Source of the DNA: JACRAR01 sp041674385
GTDB lineage: Bacteria > Pseudomonadota > Gammaproteobacteria > Burkholderiales > Rhodocyclaceae
Direction of reading: 5' to 3'
Length of the DNA stretch: 25,699 nt
NCBI GenBank assembly: GCA_041674385.1
Contig: JBAYVU010000044.1
Coordinates: forward strand, 1 to 25,699
The translations under genes were made by a program, and so were the position numbers. Shown here in pieces: positions 1 through 7,680 of this stretch. Every line of letters begins with the position of its first letter. Positions within the stretch are counted from its first letter, which is position 1. The notes under the pieces were generated by a model that worked only from the letters and a program-made list of their open reading frames with translations, was not told the origin of the DNA and did no database searches.

Positions 1-97
1 AATGCGGCGTCCGCTTTGTTGCTCGTCTCGTCAAGGGGGATGGCCATTGACTTCGACTCGCGTCGCGCGGCCATCCGCATTTGGCAGCAACGCATCG
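1..97. repeat. Partial copy of a dispersed palindromic repeat
   Basis: This stretch aligns by eye with 18179-18272 at roughly three quarters of positions with a single one-base gap. It starts at AATGCGGCG and ends at CAACGCAT in both copies. It corresponds to the right-hand inner hairpin of the 269-bp element downstream of dgt: AATGCGG at its left edge pairs with CCGCATT at 75-81, and GGATGGCC pairs with GGCCATCC inside. The left half would lie outside the window. The terminal inverted repeat seen in the other copy is not clearly kept here; after position 97 similarity falls away. It lies just upstream of the efflux operon. Confidence 0.7.
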
Positions 98-134
98 CGC
101 CGATTAATTGAGAACACGCCCTAAGGATTGACGC

Positions 135-1319
135 ATGGACAGCAACGCATCCTCCCCTGCTGCACGCCGCCGCCTGTACCGTGGCGCATTGACATTCACC
201 CTGGCGCTTGCCGTGATCGCCTGGTTCGCGCTGCGCGACAGCTTCGATGCGCCGTCTTCCGCACCCAAGGCCGCACCTGCCGTCCCCGCCACCCTGGTTC
301 GGGTGGCACGCGAGGACGTGCCGAATTTCCTCATCGGCGTCGGCACCGTGCAGGCATTGGCAACGGTGACGGTGAGGACGCGGCTCGACGGTCAGCTCGA
401 ACGCGTCGACTATGTCGAGGGCGAGGATGTCAAGGCCGGCCAAGTGCTGGCACGGATCGATGCGCGTCCGCTACGCGCCCAGCTCGAACAGGTGCAGGCG
501 CAAAGGGCGAAAGACCAGGCGCAACTCGCCAACGCGCGGCTGGACCTCGCTCGCTACACACAGCTGACCGAGGAGGATGCGACCTCGCAGCAGACGCTGG
601 ACACCCAGCGTGCGCTGGTGGCGCAGCTCCAGGCCGCAGTGCAGGCCGACGAGGCGCAGATCCACTATGCGCAAGTCCAGCTGGGTTATGCCACGATCGC
701 CGCGCCACTGGCGGGGCGTGTCGGTGCGCGCCTGGTCGACCCGGGCAACATCGTGCGCGCCAGCGACACCAACGGTTTGGTCGTGATCAATCAGATCGAT
801 CCGATCGGCGTGGTGTTCACGCTGCCCGGCGACGCGGTGCAGGCGATCAATCACGCCCGGCGGTCGGGGCGGCGACTGGCGGTGCTGGCCTATTCGCGCA
901 ACGGCGACGGCAACGCGGCGCTGGCGCGCGGCGAGCTGGTGTTGGTCAATAACCAGATCGACGTGGCCAGCGGCACCGTACAGCTCAAGGCCCGCTTCGC
1001 CAATCCGCAGCACGCGCTGTGGCCGGGGCAGTACGTCAATGTGCGGCTGAAACTCGGCGAGCATGCGCAGGCGCTGACGGTCCCGGCGCCGGCGGTGCAG
1101 CGCGGCCAGGCGGGCACCTACGCCTACGTGGTCGGCCCCGACGGCAAGGCGCAAATGCGCCCCATCGAGGTGCTGCAGATACAGGACGACAAGGCCGTCG
1201 TCGCCCAAGGCCTGCAGGCCGGCGAGACGGTGGTGCTCGACGGCCACTACAAGATCAAGCCGGGCATCGCGGTCGTCACCAAACCCGGCGCGGCGGCGAC
1301 GCCCGGAGAGGGACGATGA
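135..1319 (+). CDS. RND efflux periplasmic adaptor (MdtA/HlyD family)
   Basis: Membrane fusion protein linking an inner-membrane RND pump to an outer-membrane channel, for export of small toxic compounds. The 394-residue protein has an N-terminal membrane anchor (about residues 17-33), a lipoyl/barrel-sandwich half (about 78-110), an alpha-helical hairpin rich in Gln and Ala (about 113-185), the second lipoyl half beginning near LGYATIAAPLAGRVG, then beta-barrel and membrane-proximal domains. These features and the length match MdtA of the MdtABC family. The start is supported by AAGGA about seven bases upstream. Its stop overlaps the start of the pump gene (ATGA), so the two are probably translationally coupled. 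No outer-membrane channel or regulator gene is visible beside it. Substrates cannot be read from the sequence. Confidence 0.93.
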   Translation: MDSNASSPAARRRLYRGALTFTLALAVIAWFALRDSFDAPSSAPKAAPAVPATLVRVAREDVPNFLIGVGTVQALATVTVRTRLDGQLERVDYVEGEDVKAGQVLARIDARPLRAQLEQVQAQRAKDQAQLANARLDLARYTQLTEEDATSQQTLDTQRALVAQLQAAVQADEAQIHYAQVQLGYATIAAPLAGRVGARLVDPGNIVRASDTNGLVVINQIDPIGVVFTLPGDAVQAINHARRSGRRLAVLAYSRNGDGNAALARGELVLVNNQIDVASGTVQLKARFANPQHALWPGQYVNVRLKLGEHAQALTVPAPAVQRGQAGTYAYVVGPDGKAQMRPIEVLQIQDDKAVVAQGLQAGETVVLDGHYKIKPGIAVVTKPGAAATPGEGR

Positions 1320-4300
1320 ACGTTTCCGCCGCCTTCATCAAGCGGCCGATCGGCACCTCGCTGCTGGCGCTGGCGATCTTGCTGGTGGGCATGGCGGCAT
1401 GGCCGCTGCTGCCGGTGGCGCCGCTGCCGCAGGTCGACTTCCCGACCATCCAGGTATCGGCCAGTCTGCCCGGCGCCAATCCCGAGACCATGGCCGCCAG
1501 CGTGGCCCAGCCGCTGGAGCGCCAGTTCTCGCGCATCGCCGGCCTGTCGCAGATGACCTCGACCAGCGCGCTGGGCTCGACGCAGATCACATTGCAGTTC
1601 GATCTCAACCGCAATATCGACGCCGCCGCACTCGACGTGCAGTCGGCCATCAACGCGGCCTCCGGGCAGCTGCCCGGCAACCTGCCCGGCCCGCCGACGT
1701 TCCGCAAGACCAATCCGGCCGACCAGGCCATCCTGGTGCTCGCGGTACAGTCCGACAGCCTGCCGCTGACACGCGTCAACGAGTACGCCGACACCATCCT
1801 GGCACAGCAGATTTCGCAGATTCCCGGCGTCAGCGATGTCGGCATCGGCGGCGTGCAGAAGCCCGCGGTGCGCGTGCAGGTGGATCCGGCCAAGCTCGCT
1901 GCCTTGGGGATGAGCTTGGAGGAAGTGCGCGGCGTCATCGCCACCACCACGGTCAGCCAACCCACCGGCAGCCTCAACGGCAAGCAGCAGAGCTTCGCCG
2001 TCTACACCAACGACCAGGTGTTGCAGGCCGAGCATTGGAACAACATGGTGCTGGCCTATCGCAACGGTGCGCCGGTGCGGGTGCGCGATATCGGCACGGC
2101 GGTCGAGGGTCCGGAGAACACGCTCACTGCCGGCTGGGCATATGCCGGCGCGGCGGCAGCGCCCGACAACGCCGTCCGCAACGGTCGCGGCATGATCCTG
2201 TTCGTCCGCAAGCAGCCGGGCGCCAACGTGATCGAAACCGTCGACCACATCAAGGCCGCGCTGCCGCGGCTGCGGGCGGCGATCCCGCCGACGGTCTCGG
2301 TCAACACGCTGGTGGACCGGACGCAGAACATCCGCGCCTCGGTGCATGACGTCGAGTTCACCCTGATTGTCACCATCATCGCCGTGATCCTGGTGATCTT
2401 CGCTTTTCTGCTCAGCGTGCCGGCCACCGTGATTCCCGGTGTGACGGTGCCGCTGGCGCTGATGGGCACCGCGGCGGCGATGTACCTGATGGACTACAGC
2501 CTGAACAACCTGTCGCTGATGGCGCTGACGATCTCGGTGGGCTTCGTCGTCGATGACGCGATCGTCATGCTGGAAAACATCTATCGCCACATCGAGGCGG
2601 GCATGAAGCCGCTCGAGGCCGCCTACAAGGGAGCGGCCGAGATCGGTTTCACCATCATGTCGATCTCGGTTTCGCTGGTGGCGGTGTTCATCCCGCTGCT
2701 GTTGATGGGCGGCATCGTCGGCCGGCTGTTCCGCGAATTCGCCGTCACGGTGACCATGACCATCGTCGTCTCGGTGGTGGTGTCGCTGACGCTGACGCCG
2801 ATGCTGTGCTCGCGCTATCTCACCGACGCCCACAACAGACCGCACGGACGTTTGTACCGCTTGTTCGAGCGTGGCTTCGCCGCCATGGCGGCGGGCTACC
2901 GGCGCGGCCTCGACTTCGTGCTCAAACACGAGTTTGCGACGCTGTGCGTGTTTCTCGCCACCCTGGCATTGAGTGTGGCGATGTTCGTTTTCAGCCCCAA
3001 GGGATTCTTCCCGCAGCAGGACACCGGCACCATCTACGGCTTCGCCGAGACTTCGCAAGACGCCTCCTTCAAAGCGATGCGGGAGCGCATGAAACTGCTC
3101 GCCGAGGTGGTGCGCCAGGACCCGGATGTGACCGGCTTCGGCATGTTCGCCGGCAGCAGCACCGCCAACACCGGCGCCTTTTTCATCGCCCTCAAACCCA
3201 AGGACGAGGGCCGCACTGTCACGGCCGACGAGGTGATCGCGCGTCTGCGCCCCGAACTGGCGAAAGTGCCGGGCATCAACCTGTTCATGCAGGCGCCCCA
3301 GGACATCAACGTCGGCGGCCGGATGTCGCGTACGCAGTACCAGTACACGGTCACCGACACCGACCTCGACGAGCTCAACACCTGGGCCCCGCGCCTGCTC
3401 GAGCGCTTGCGCCGCGTGCCGGAGTTGACCGACGTCGCATCCGACCAGCAGAACGCAGCCGCGGCGGCGACGCTCACCATCGATCGCGCACGGGCGTCGA
3501 GCTTCGGCATTTCCCCGGCGCTGATCGACGCGACGCTGTACGACGCGATCGGCCAGCGCCAGGTGGCGCAATACTTCACCCAGACCAACAGCTATCGTGT
3601 GGTGCTGGAGGTGTCGCCGAAATTGCAGGAAGATCCGGGGCTGTTCGACAAGCTCTACATCGCCTCGCCGCTGACGGGCCAGCAGGTGCCGCTGTCGGCC
3701 TTCGTCAAGATCGATACCAGCAAGACCGCCTACCTGCTCATCAGCCACCAGGGCCAGTTCCCGGCAGTCACAATTTCCTTCAACGTCGCGCCCGGGGTCG
3801 CGCTCGGCGACGCGGTGAAGGCAATCGAGAAAGCGAAGTCCGAGATGGGAGTGCCGACGACGCTGTCGGGCAGCTTCCAGGGCACGGCCAGGGCCTTCAG
3901 CGAGTCTCTGGCGACGCAGCCCTACCTGATTGCCGCGGCGCTGGTGGCGGTCTACATCGTCCTGGGCCTGCTCTACGAGAGCTACATCCACCCCCTGACG
4001 ATCCTGTCGACCCTGCCCTCGGCCGGTGTCGGGGCGCTGCTGGCCCTGCGTCTGGGCGGTTACGACTTGAGCGTGATCGCGTTGATCGGCATCATCCTGC
4101 TGATCGGGATCGTCAAGAAGAACGGCATCATGATGATCGACTTCGCCCTCAACGCAGAGCGGGTGCAGGGACTGAAGGCGCACGAAGCCATCTACCAGGC
4201 TTGCCTGCTGCGCTTCCGCCCGATCATGATGACGACCATGTGCGCGCTGCTGTCGGGCCTGCCGCTCATGCTGGGTCACGGTGCCGGCTCGGAGCTGCGC

Positions 4301-4468
4301 CGGCCCCTGGGCTATGCGATGGTCGGCGGGCTGGTGGTGTCGCAGGCGATGACTTTATTCACCACGCCGGTGGTCTATCTTTACCTCGATCGCGCCCACC
4401 GCTGGTATGTTCGCAGGAAGCAGGCGCGCCTTTCGCCCGGCACGACCTTGCCGACGAGTGGAGAATGA
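1316..4468 (+). CDS. RND multidrug efflux permease (MdtB/MdtC-like)
   Basis: Proton-driven inner-membrane pump of the AcrB/MdtBC family, 1050 residues, the usual length. It starts MNVSAAFIKRPIGTSLL, the typical first transmembrane helix, preceded by GGAGAGGG. The first periplasmic domain follows (PQVDFPTIQVSASLPGA). The proton-relay aspartates appear in VVDDAIVMLEN (residues 413-414), and the matching lysine region in GIVKKNGIMMIDFA (934-935). The second half repeats the first. An open frame upstream of 1316 exists but runs through the adaptor gene in another frame, so the ATG at 1316 is preferred. MdtB and MdtC normally form a heteromultimer, but only one pump gene is present here. It may act as a homotrimer, which is inference. 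Confidence 0.94.
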   Translation: MNVSAAFIKRPIGTSLLALAILLVGMAAWPLLPVAPLPQVDFPTIQVSASLPGANPETMAASVAQPLERQFSRIAGLSQMTSTSALGSTQITLQFDLNRNIDAAALDVQSAINAASGQLPGNLPGPPTFRKTNPADQAILVLAVQSDSLPLTRVNEYADTILAQQISQIPGVSDVGIGGVQKPAVRVQVDPAKLAALGMSLEEVRGVIATTTVSQPTGSLNGKQQSFAVYTNDQVLQAEHWNNMVLAYRNGAPVRVRDIGTAVEGPENTLTAGWAYAGAAAAPDNAVRNGRGMILFVRKQPGANVIETVDHIKAALPRLRAAIPPTVSVNTLVDRTQNIRASVHDVEFTLIVTIIAVILVIFAFLLSVPATVIPGVTVPLALMGTAAAMYLMDYSLNNLSLMALTISVGFVVDDAIVMLENIYRHIEAGMKPLEAAYKGAAEIGFTIMSISVSLVAVFIPLLLMGGIVGRLFREFAVTVTMTIVVSVVVSLTLTPMLCSRYLTDAHNRPHGRLYRLFERGFAAMAAGYRRGLDFVLKHEFATLCVFLATLALSVAMFVFSPKGFFPQQDTGTIYGFAETSQDASFKAMRERMKLLAEVVRQDPDVTGFGMFAGSSTANTGAFFIALKPKDEGRTVTADEVIARLRPELAKVPGINLFMQAPQDINVGGRMSRTQYQYTVTDTDLDELNTWAPRLLERLRRVPELTDVASDQQNAAAAATLTIDRARASSFGISPALIDATLYDAIGQRQVAQYFTQTNSYRVVLEVSPKLQEDPGLFDKLYIASPLTGQQVPLSAFVKIDTSKTAYLLISHQGQFPAVTISFNVAPGVALGDAVKAIEKAKSEMGVPTTLSGSFQGTARAFSESLATQPYLIAAALVAVYIVLGLLYESYIHPLTILSTLPSAGVGALLALRLGGYDLSVIALIGIILLIGIVKKNGIMMIDFALNAERVQGLKAHEAIYQACLLRFRPIMMTTMCALLSGLPLMLGHGAGSELRRPLGYAMVGGLVVSQAMTLFTTPVVYLYLDRAHRWYVRRKQARLSPGTTLPTSGE

Positions 4469-4480
4469 TTCCGCGGTGTT

Positions 4481-4530
4481 CGGTATTATTGATTGTGCGG
4501 CAGCGCTGCCAGCACAAACGGGAAATACCG
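4481..4530. terminator. Convergent intergenic hairpin
   Basis: This is a nested inverted repeat between the efflux pump gene and the lptM-like gene, which converge here. The outer arms are CGGTATT (4481-4487) and AATACCG (4524-4530), the middle arms TTGTGC and GCACAA, and the core is the perfect palindrome GGCAGCGCTGCC (4499-4510). It ends exactly at the lptM-like stop codon. There is no clear T run, so a bidirectional termination or insulating role is inferred from position only. Confidence 0.4.
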
Positions 4531-4701
4531 TCATTGCGCCGCACCGGGCGCGTTGCTATGATTGGCCGGCAGCGGCTGGGCCGGCTGGGGCGTTGCCGCC
4601 GGAACTGGCGCGGGCGGCAATACCAGGGGCGTCTTGGTGCCGCAGCCGGCGAGTGCAACGAGTGTGGCAGCGAGTGTGATGATAGGCAGTAGCAGGCGCA
4701 T
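4531..4701 (-). CDS. lptM: Small lipoprotein, LptM (YifL)-like
   Basis: A 56-residue protein with a lipoprotein signal peptide: MRLLLPIITLAATLVALAGC, lipobox LAGC with Cys20, then GTKTPLVLP and a Pro/Ala-rich tail. The LAGCGxKxPLxLP pattern is characteristic of LptM/YifL. In E. coli LptM binds the LptD-LptE lipopolysaccharide translocon and helps its oxidative maturation. The frame is open further upstream to about 4770, but the signal peptide fixes the start at the ATG ending at 4701; no strong ribosome binding site is visible there. It is divergent from cyaY, a familiar pairing. The lysA gene that often follows lptM is absent; the next gene downstream is the convergent efflux pump. Confidence 0.8.
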   Translation of the reverse strand: MRLLLPIITLAATLVALAGCGTKTPLVLPPAPVPAATPQPAQPLPANHSNAPGAAQ

Positions 4702-4750
4702 GGCAACGTAAAGTATCGGAAATTTTGATCCTATCACAGTGGGTCGCATC

Positions 4751-5083
4751 ATGGATGAGCGTGAATTCAACGGCTATGCCGATGCCATGCTGGCGCGGAT
4801 CGAGCAGGCGCTCGAAAGCTGCGCTGTCGATCTGGACTTCGAGATCATGCCGGGCGGCATCATCGAACTGGAATTCGACAATGGCAGCAAGATCATCGTC
4901 AATCGCCACACGGCCGCGCGCGAGATATGGATTGCGGCAAAATCCGGCGGCTACCATTTCAAAATGAACGAGGCCGACCCGCGTTGTTGGACGGGCACGC
5001 GCGATGGCGCCGAGCTGCTTGAGCTGCTGTCGCGTTGTATCAGCGAACAGGCTGGCGTAACAGTGAGGCTTTGCGCGGAATAA
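4751..5083 (+). CDS. cyaY: Iron-sulfur cluster assembly protein CyaY (frataxin)
   Basis: Bacterial frataxin, an iron-binding regulator of the IscS cysteine desulfurase in cytoplasmic Fe-S cluster assembly. The 110-residue length is typical. The start MDEREFNGYADAMLARIEQALE matches the acidic first helix of the family. The beta-sheet follows (DLDFEIMPGGIIELEF, GSKIIVNRH, REIWIAAKSGGYHF), and the conserved tryptophan occurs in RCWTGTRDG. A GTG four codons upstream (4739) is possible, but the ATG at 4751 gives the usual N-terminus. It is divergent from the lptM-like gene across a 49-bp gap and convergent with the PBP1A gene. Confidence 0.93.
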   Translation: MDEREFNGYADAMLARIEQALESCAVDLDFEIMPGGIIELEFDNGSKIIVNRHTAAREIWIAAKSGGYHFKMNEADPRCWTGTRDGAELLELLSRCISEQAGVTVRLCAE

Positions 5084-5110
5084 TACCCGTCATAACCGTC
5101 AGACCCGTCC

Positions 5111-5132
5111 TATTCCGGCTTTCGCCGAAATA
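5111..5132. repeat. REP-like palindrome between convergent genes
   Basis: Nine-base arms TATTCCGGC and GCCGAAATA surround a four-base loop. Read on the minus strand the loop is GAAA and the single mismatch becomes a G-U pair, so the hairpin is better as RNA from the PBP1A gene. It lies three bases past the PBP1A stop codon and 27 bases past cyaY. The CGGCGAAAGCCGG core resembles the palindrome at 15111-15138. It may serve as a terminator or mRNA 3' end stabiliser for mrcA. Confidence 0.55.
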
Positions 5133-5135
5133 ACG

Positions 5136-7490
5136 TCAGGGCAAACCGCCCGGCGGCTTTTCCACTGTCTTGGTTTTGGCGTCCTGCACGGGTGCCGGTG
5201 CCTGCTGTTTCTCCGGCGCGGCTTCGGAATCCTCCTCCTCATCCGGCGGCAGATGCTCCTGGTAGATGTACTCGGTGCCTTTGGCTTTCCCGGCCGGATC
5301 GTTGGCATGAACGGCCACCAGCCCTTCGGGGAGTTCCATGTAGCTTTCCGGCACGCCGCGCAGTGCCTTGTCCATGAAACCGATCCACATCGGCAGCGCC
5401 GCGGCGGCGCCGGTCTCGCCGTTGCCGAGTTTCTTCGGCTGGTCGAAGCCGATCCAGGCGATGGCCACCACGGTCGGCTGATAACCGCAGAACCAGGCGT
5501 CAACATAGTCATTGGTGGTGCCGGTCTTGCCGGCCAGATCGCCGCGCTTGAGCGCCATGGCCTTGGTGGCGGTGCCGCGCCGCACCACGTCGTGCATCAT
5601 GCTGTCCATCAGGTAAGCGTTGCGCGCATCCAGCACGCGCAACTGCTCGTCGCCGGCCACCGCCGGCTGGATTTCGGCCAGCAGATTGCCCTTGTCGTCG
5701 AGGATCTGGCGGACGATGTGGGGTTCGATCTTGTAGCCGCCATTGGCAAAGACGGCGTAGGCGGTCAGCTGCTGCCAGGGGGTGACCGAGCCGGCACCGA
5801 GCGCCATGGTGAGATAGGGCGGGTGCTTCTCGGCATCGAAGCCGAAGCGCGTGATGTAGTCCTGGGCATATTGGGTGCCGATGGATTTCAGCAGGCGTAT
5901 CGAGACCATGTTCTTGGATTTTGCCAGTCCGGTACGCAGCGACATCGGCCCTTCATACTTGCCGTCGTAATTTTTGGGTTCCCAGGCCAGGCTGCCGGTC
6001 TCCGCCGCCGAAATGACAATGGGTTCGTCGGGAATCACCGAGGAAGACGTATAGCCTTTTTCCAGCGCCGCCGAATAGATGAAGGGCTTGAAACTGGAAC
6101 CCGGCTGACGCCAGGCTTGGCTGGCATGGTTGAATTTGCTGCGGTTGAAATCGAAGCCGCCGACCAGGGCGCGGATAGCGCCGTCTACCGGGCTGGCGGC
6201 GATGAAAGCGGCCTCGACCTCGGGCATTTGGGCAATCTGCCAATGCTTCTTGTCATCCTTGCTGAGACGGATCACCGCGCCGCGGCGGATCTGTTTGTTG
6301 GCGGGAGCCTTGTCGTCCAGCATGCGGCTGGCCAACTTGAGGCTGTCGCCAGTCAGATCGACGATCTCCCCGCCGCGCAGATAGGCGCGGATCTGTTTGA
6401 CGCTGGCTTCGAGCACCACTGCGGCCAACAGATCGTCGGAGTCATCGTAATCCGCCAGGGCTTCTTCGAGCAGTTCGTCGTCCTGGTCGGAGCGGATCTC
6501 CTGCATGTCGATGTAGCCTTCGGCACCGCGATAGCCATGGCGCCGGTCGTAATCCATGACGCCCTTGCGCAGGCCGGCATAGGCGGCTTCCTGGTCCGTC
6601 CGGTTGATGGTGGTGATGACCCGCAGTCCCTTGTTGTAGATATCTTCCTGGAAACGCTCATAGGCGATCTGGCGTGCCATTTCGGCGACGAATTCGGCAT
6701 GGAGGCCAAAGTCGTTGGCGTCATGCTTGACCGACAGCGCCTGGTTTTGCGCCTCGGTAAGCTGTGTGTCAGTGATGTAACCCAATTCGTGCATGCGCCT
6801 TAACACATAGAATTGTCGCAGCTTGGCGCGCTTGGGATTGGCCACCGGGTTATATGCGGAAGGCGCCTTGGGCAGGCCGGCCAGCATGGCTGCCTCGGCG
6901 ATGTTGATTTCCTTGAGCGATTTACCGAAGTAAATCTGCGCGGCAGCTGCGAAGCCGTAGGCACGCTGCCCGAGGTATATCTGGTTGATGTAGATTTGCA
7001 GTATTTCGTCCTTGGGCAAGCTGTGCTCTATCTTGAAGGCCAGTAGCGCCTCATAGAGCTTGCGCGACAGGGTTTTCTCGGTGGTCAGGAAGAAATTGCG
7101 CGCCACCTGCATGGTGATGGTGGAAGCCCCCTGGCGCTTGCCAGCCCCCATAAAATTGGAATAGGCTGCGCGCAGGACGCCCATGGTATCAACGCCGCCA
7201 TGTTGATAAAAACGTTCGTCCTCGGCGGCGAGTATGGCATGCTTCATGATAGGCGGCACTTCGCCAATGCGCACCAAGGCACGGCGCTCTTCTCCAAATT
7301 CGCCGATCAGGTAGCCATCGGCGCTGAAGACGCGCAATGGGATCTTGGGCTGATAATCGGTCAGTATTTCGAGAGAGGGCAGTTGCGGATAGGCAAGCAC
7401 CACCACGATGCCGAGCAGCGCAGCCGATGCCAAGACCATGCCGGCGATCAGCAAAAAGGGATAAAGGATCCAGCGGAGGGCGGCAGGCAA
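5136..7490 (-). CDS. mrcA: Penicillin-binding protein 1A (bifunctional transglycosylase/transpeptidase)
   Basis: Class A penicillin-binding protein that polymerises and crosslinks peptidoglycan from the outer face of the inner membrane. The 784-residue protein has one N-terminal membrane helix (about residues 8-33). A GT51 transglycosylase domain follows, with AAEDERFYQHGGVD (Glu90 catalytic). An OB-like insert lies near residues 320-430. The transpeptidase domain carries SSFK (Ser465, Lys468), SKN (525-527) and KTGTT (655 on). An acidic and Pro/Gln-rich tail ends the protein. The start is read as TTG at 7490, because no upstream ATG or GTG is in frame and a later ATG would cut the membrane helix. 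The gene is divergent from pilM, a conserved neighbourhood in beta- and gammaproteobacteria. Confidence 0.95.
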   Translation of the reverse strand: MPAALRWILYPFLLIAGMVLASAALLGIVVVLAYPQLPSLEILTDYQPKIPLRVFSADGYLIGEFGEERRALVRIGEVPPIMKHAILAAEDERFYQHGGVDTMGVLRAAYSNFMGAGKRQGASTITMQVARNFFLTTEKTLSRKLYEALLAFKIEHSLPKDEILQIYINQIYLGQRAYGFAAAAQIYFGKSLKEINIAEAAMLAGLPKAPSAYNPVANPKRAKLRQFYVLRRMHELGYITDTQLTEAQNQALSVKHDANDFGLHAEFVAEMARQIAYERFQEDIYNKGLRVITTINRTDQEAAYAGLRKGVMDYDRRHGYRGAEGYIDMQEIRSDQDDELLEEALADYDDSDDLLAAVVLEASVKQIRAYLRGGEIVDLTGDSLKLASRMLDDKAPANKQIRRGAVIRLSKDDKKHWQIAQMPEVEAAFIAASPVDGAIRALVGGFDFNRSKFNHASQAWRQPGSSFKPFIYSAALEKGYTSSSVIPDEPIVISAAETGSLAWEPKNYDGKYEGPMSLRTGLAKSKNMVSIRLLKSIGTQYAQDYITRFGFDAEKHPPYLTMALGAGSVTPWQQLTAYAVFANGGYKIEPHIVRQILDDKGNLLAEIQPAVAGDEQLRVLDARNAYLMDSMMHDVVRRGTATKAMALKRGDLAGKTGTTNDYVDAWFCGYQPTVVAIAWIGFDQPKKLGNGETGAAAALPMWIGFMDKALRGVPESYMELPEGLVAVHANDPAGKAKGTEYIYQEHLPPDEEEDSEAAPEKQQAPAPVQDAKTKTVEKPPGGLP

Positions 7491-7523
7491 GGCGAGACTC
7501 GAATGGGAAGAAAGCGACCGCGC

Positions 7524-7551
7524 ATTATAGGCTGTGTTCGGGAAATGTCCG
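7524..7551 (-). promoter_or_regulatory. Candidate sigma70 promoter for mrcA
   Basis: On the minus strand a perfect TATAAT (complement of 7524-7529) is preceded, 16 bases upstream, by CGGACA (complement of 7546-7551), which matches the last four bases of TTGACA. It lies 34 bases before the TTG start of mrcA. The assignment rests on consensus and position. Confidence 0.5.
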
Positions 7552-7597
7552 ACAGCGCCAAGAAGGCCAATACGAGCGAACAGGCAAGAAAAAATTC

Positions 7598-7626
7598 TTT
7601 ACACCCGCCATAGTTGCTGCTAGCAT
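7598..7626 (+). promoter_or_regulatory. Candidate sigma70 promoter for pilMNOPQ
   Basis: TTTACA (7598-7603) and TAGCAT (7621-7626) are separated by exactly 17 bases, a good sigma70-type promoter. It lies 54 bases upstream of the pilM start in an AT-rich patch unlike the surrounding coding DNA. With the mrcA promoter it makes a divergent control region of about 190 bases. Confidence 0.6.
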
Positions 7627-7680
7627 TTAATGTAAATTATCCGTAAAGTGCCTAACGCAAGATTTTAAAAGGATATTTTC

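Noticed and set aside
1247..4279. A 1010-codon minus-strand open frame across the efflux pump gene
   Set aside because: It is antisense to a clear RND pump, has a His/Arg/Gln-rich composition typical of shadow frames in high-G+C DNA, and has no recognisable domain.
2806..4692. A 628-codon plus-strand frame overlapping the pump gene end
   Set aside because: It runs in another frame of the same strand, is Arg/Pro-rich and has no independent start signals.
5253..6803. A 516-codon plus-strand frame within mrcA
   Set aside because: It lies opposite a complete PBP1A gene with all catalytic motifs, so it is a shadow.
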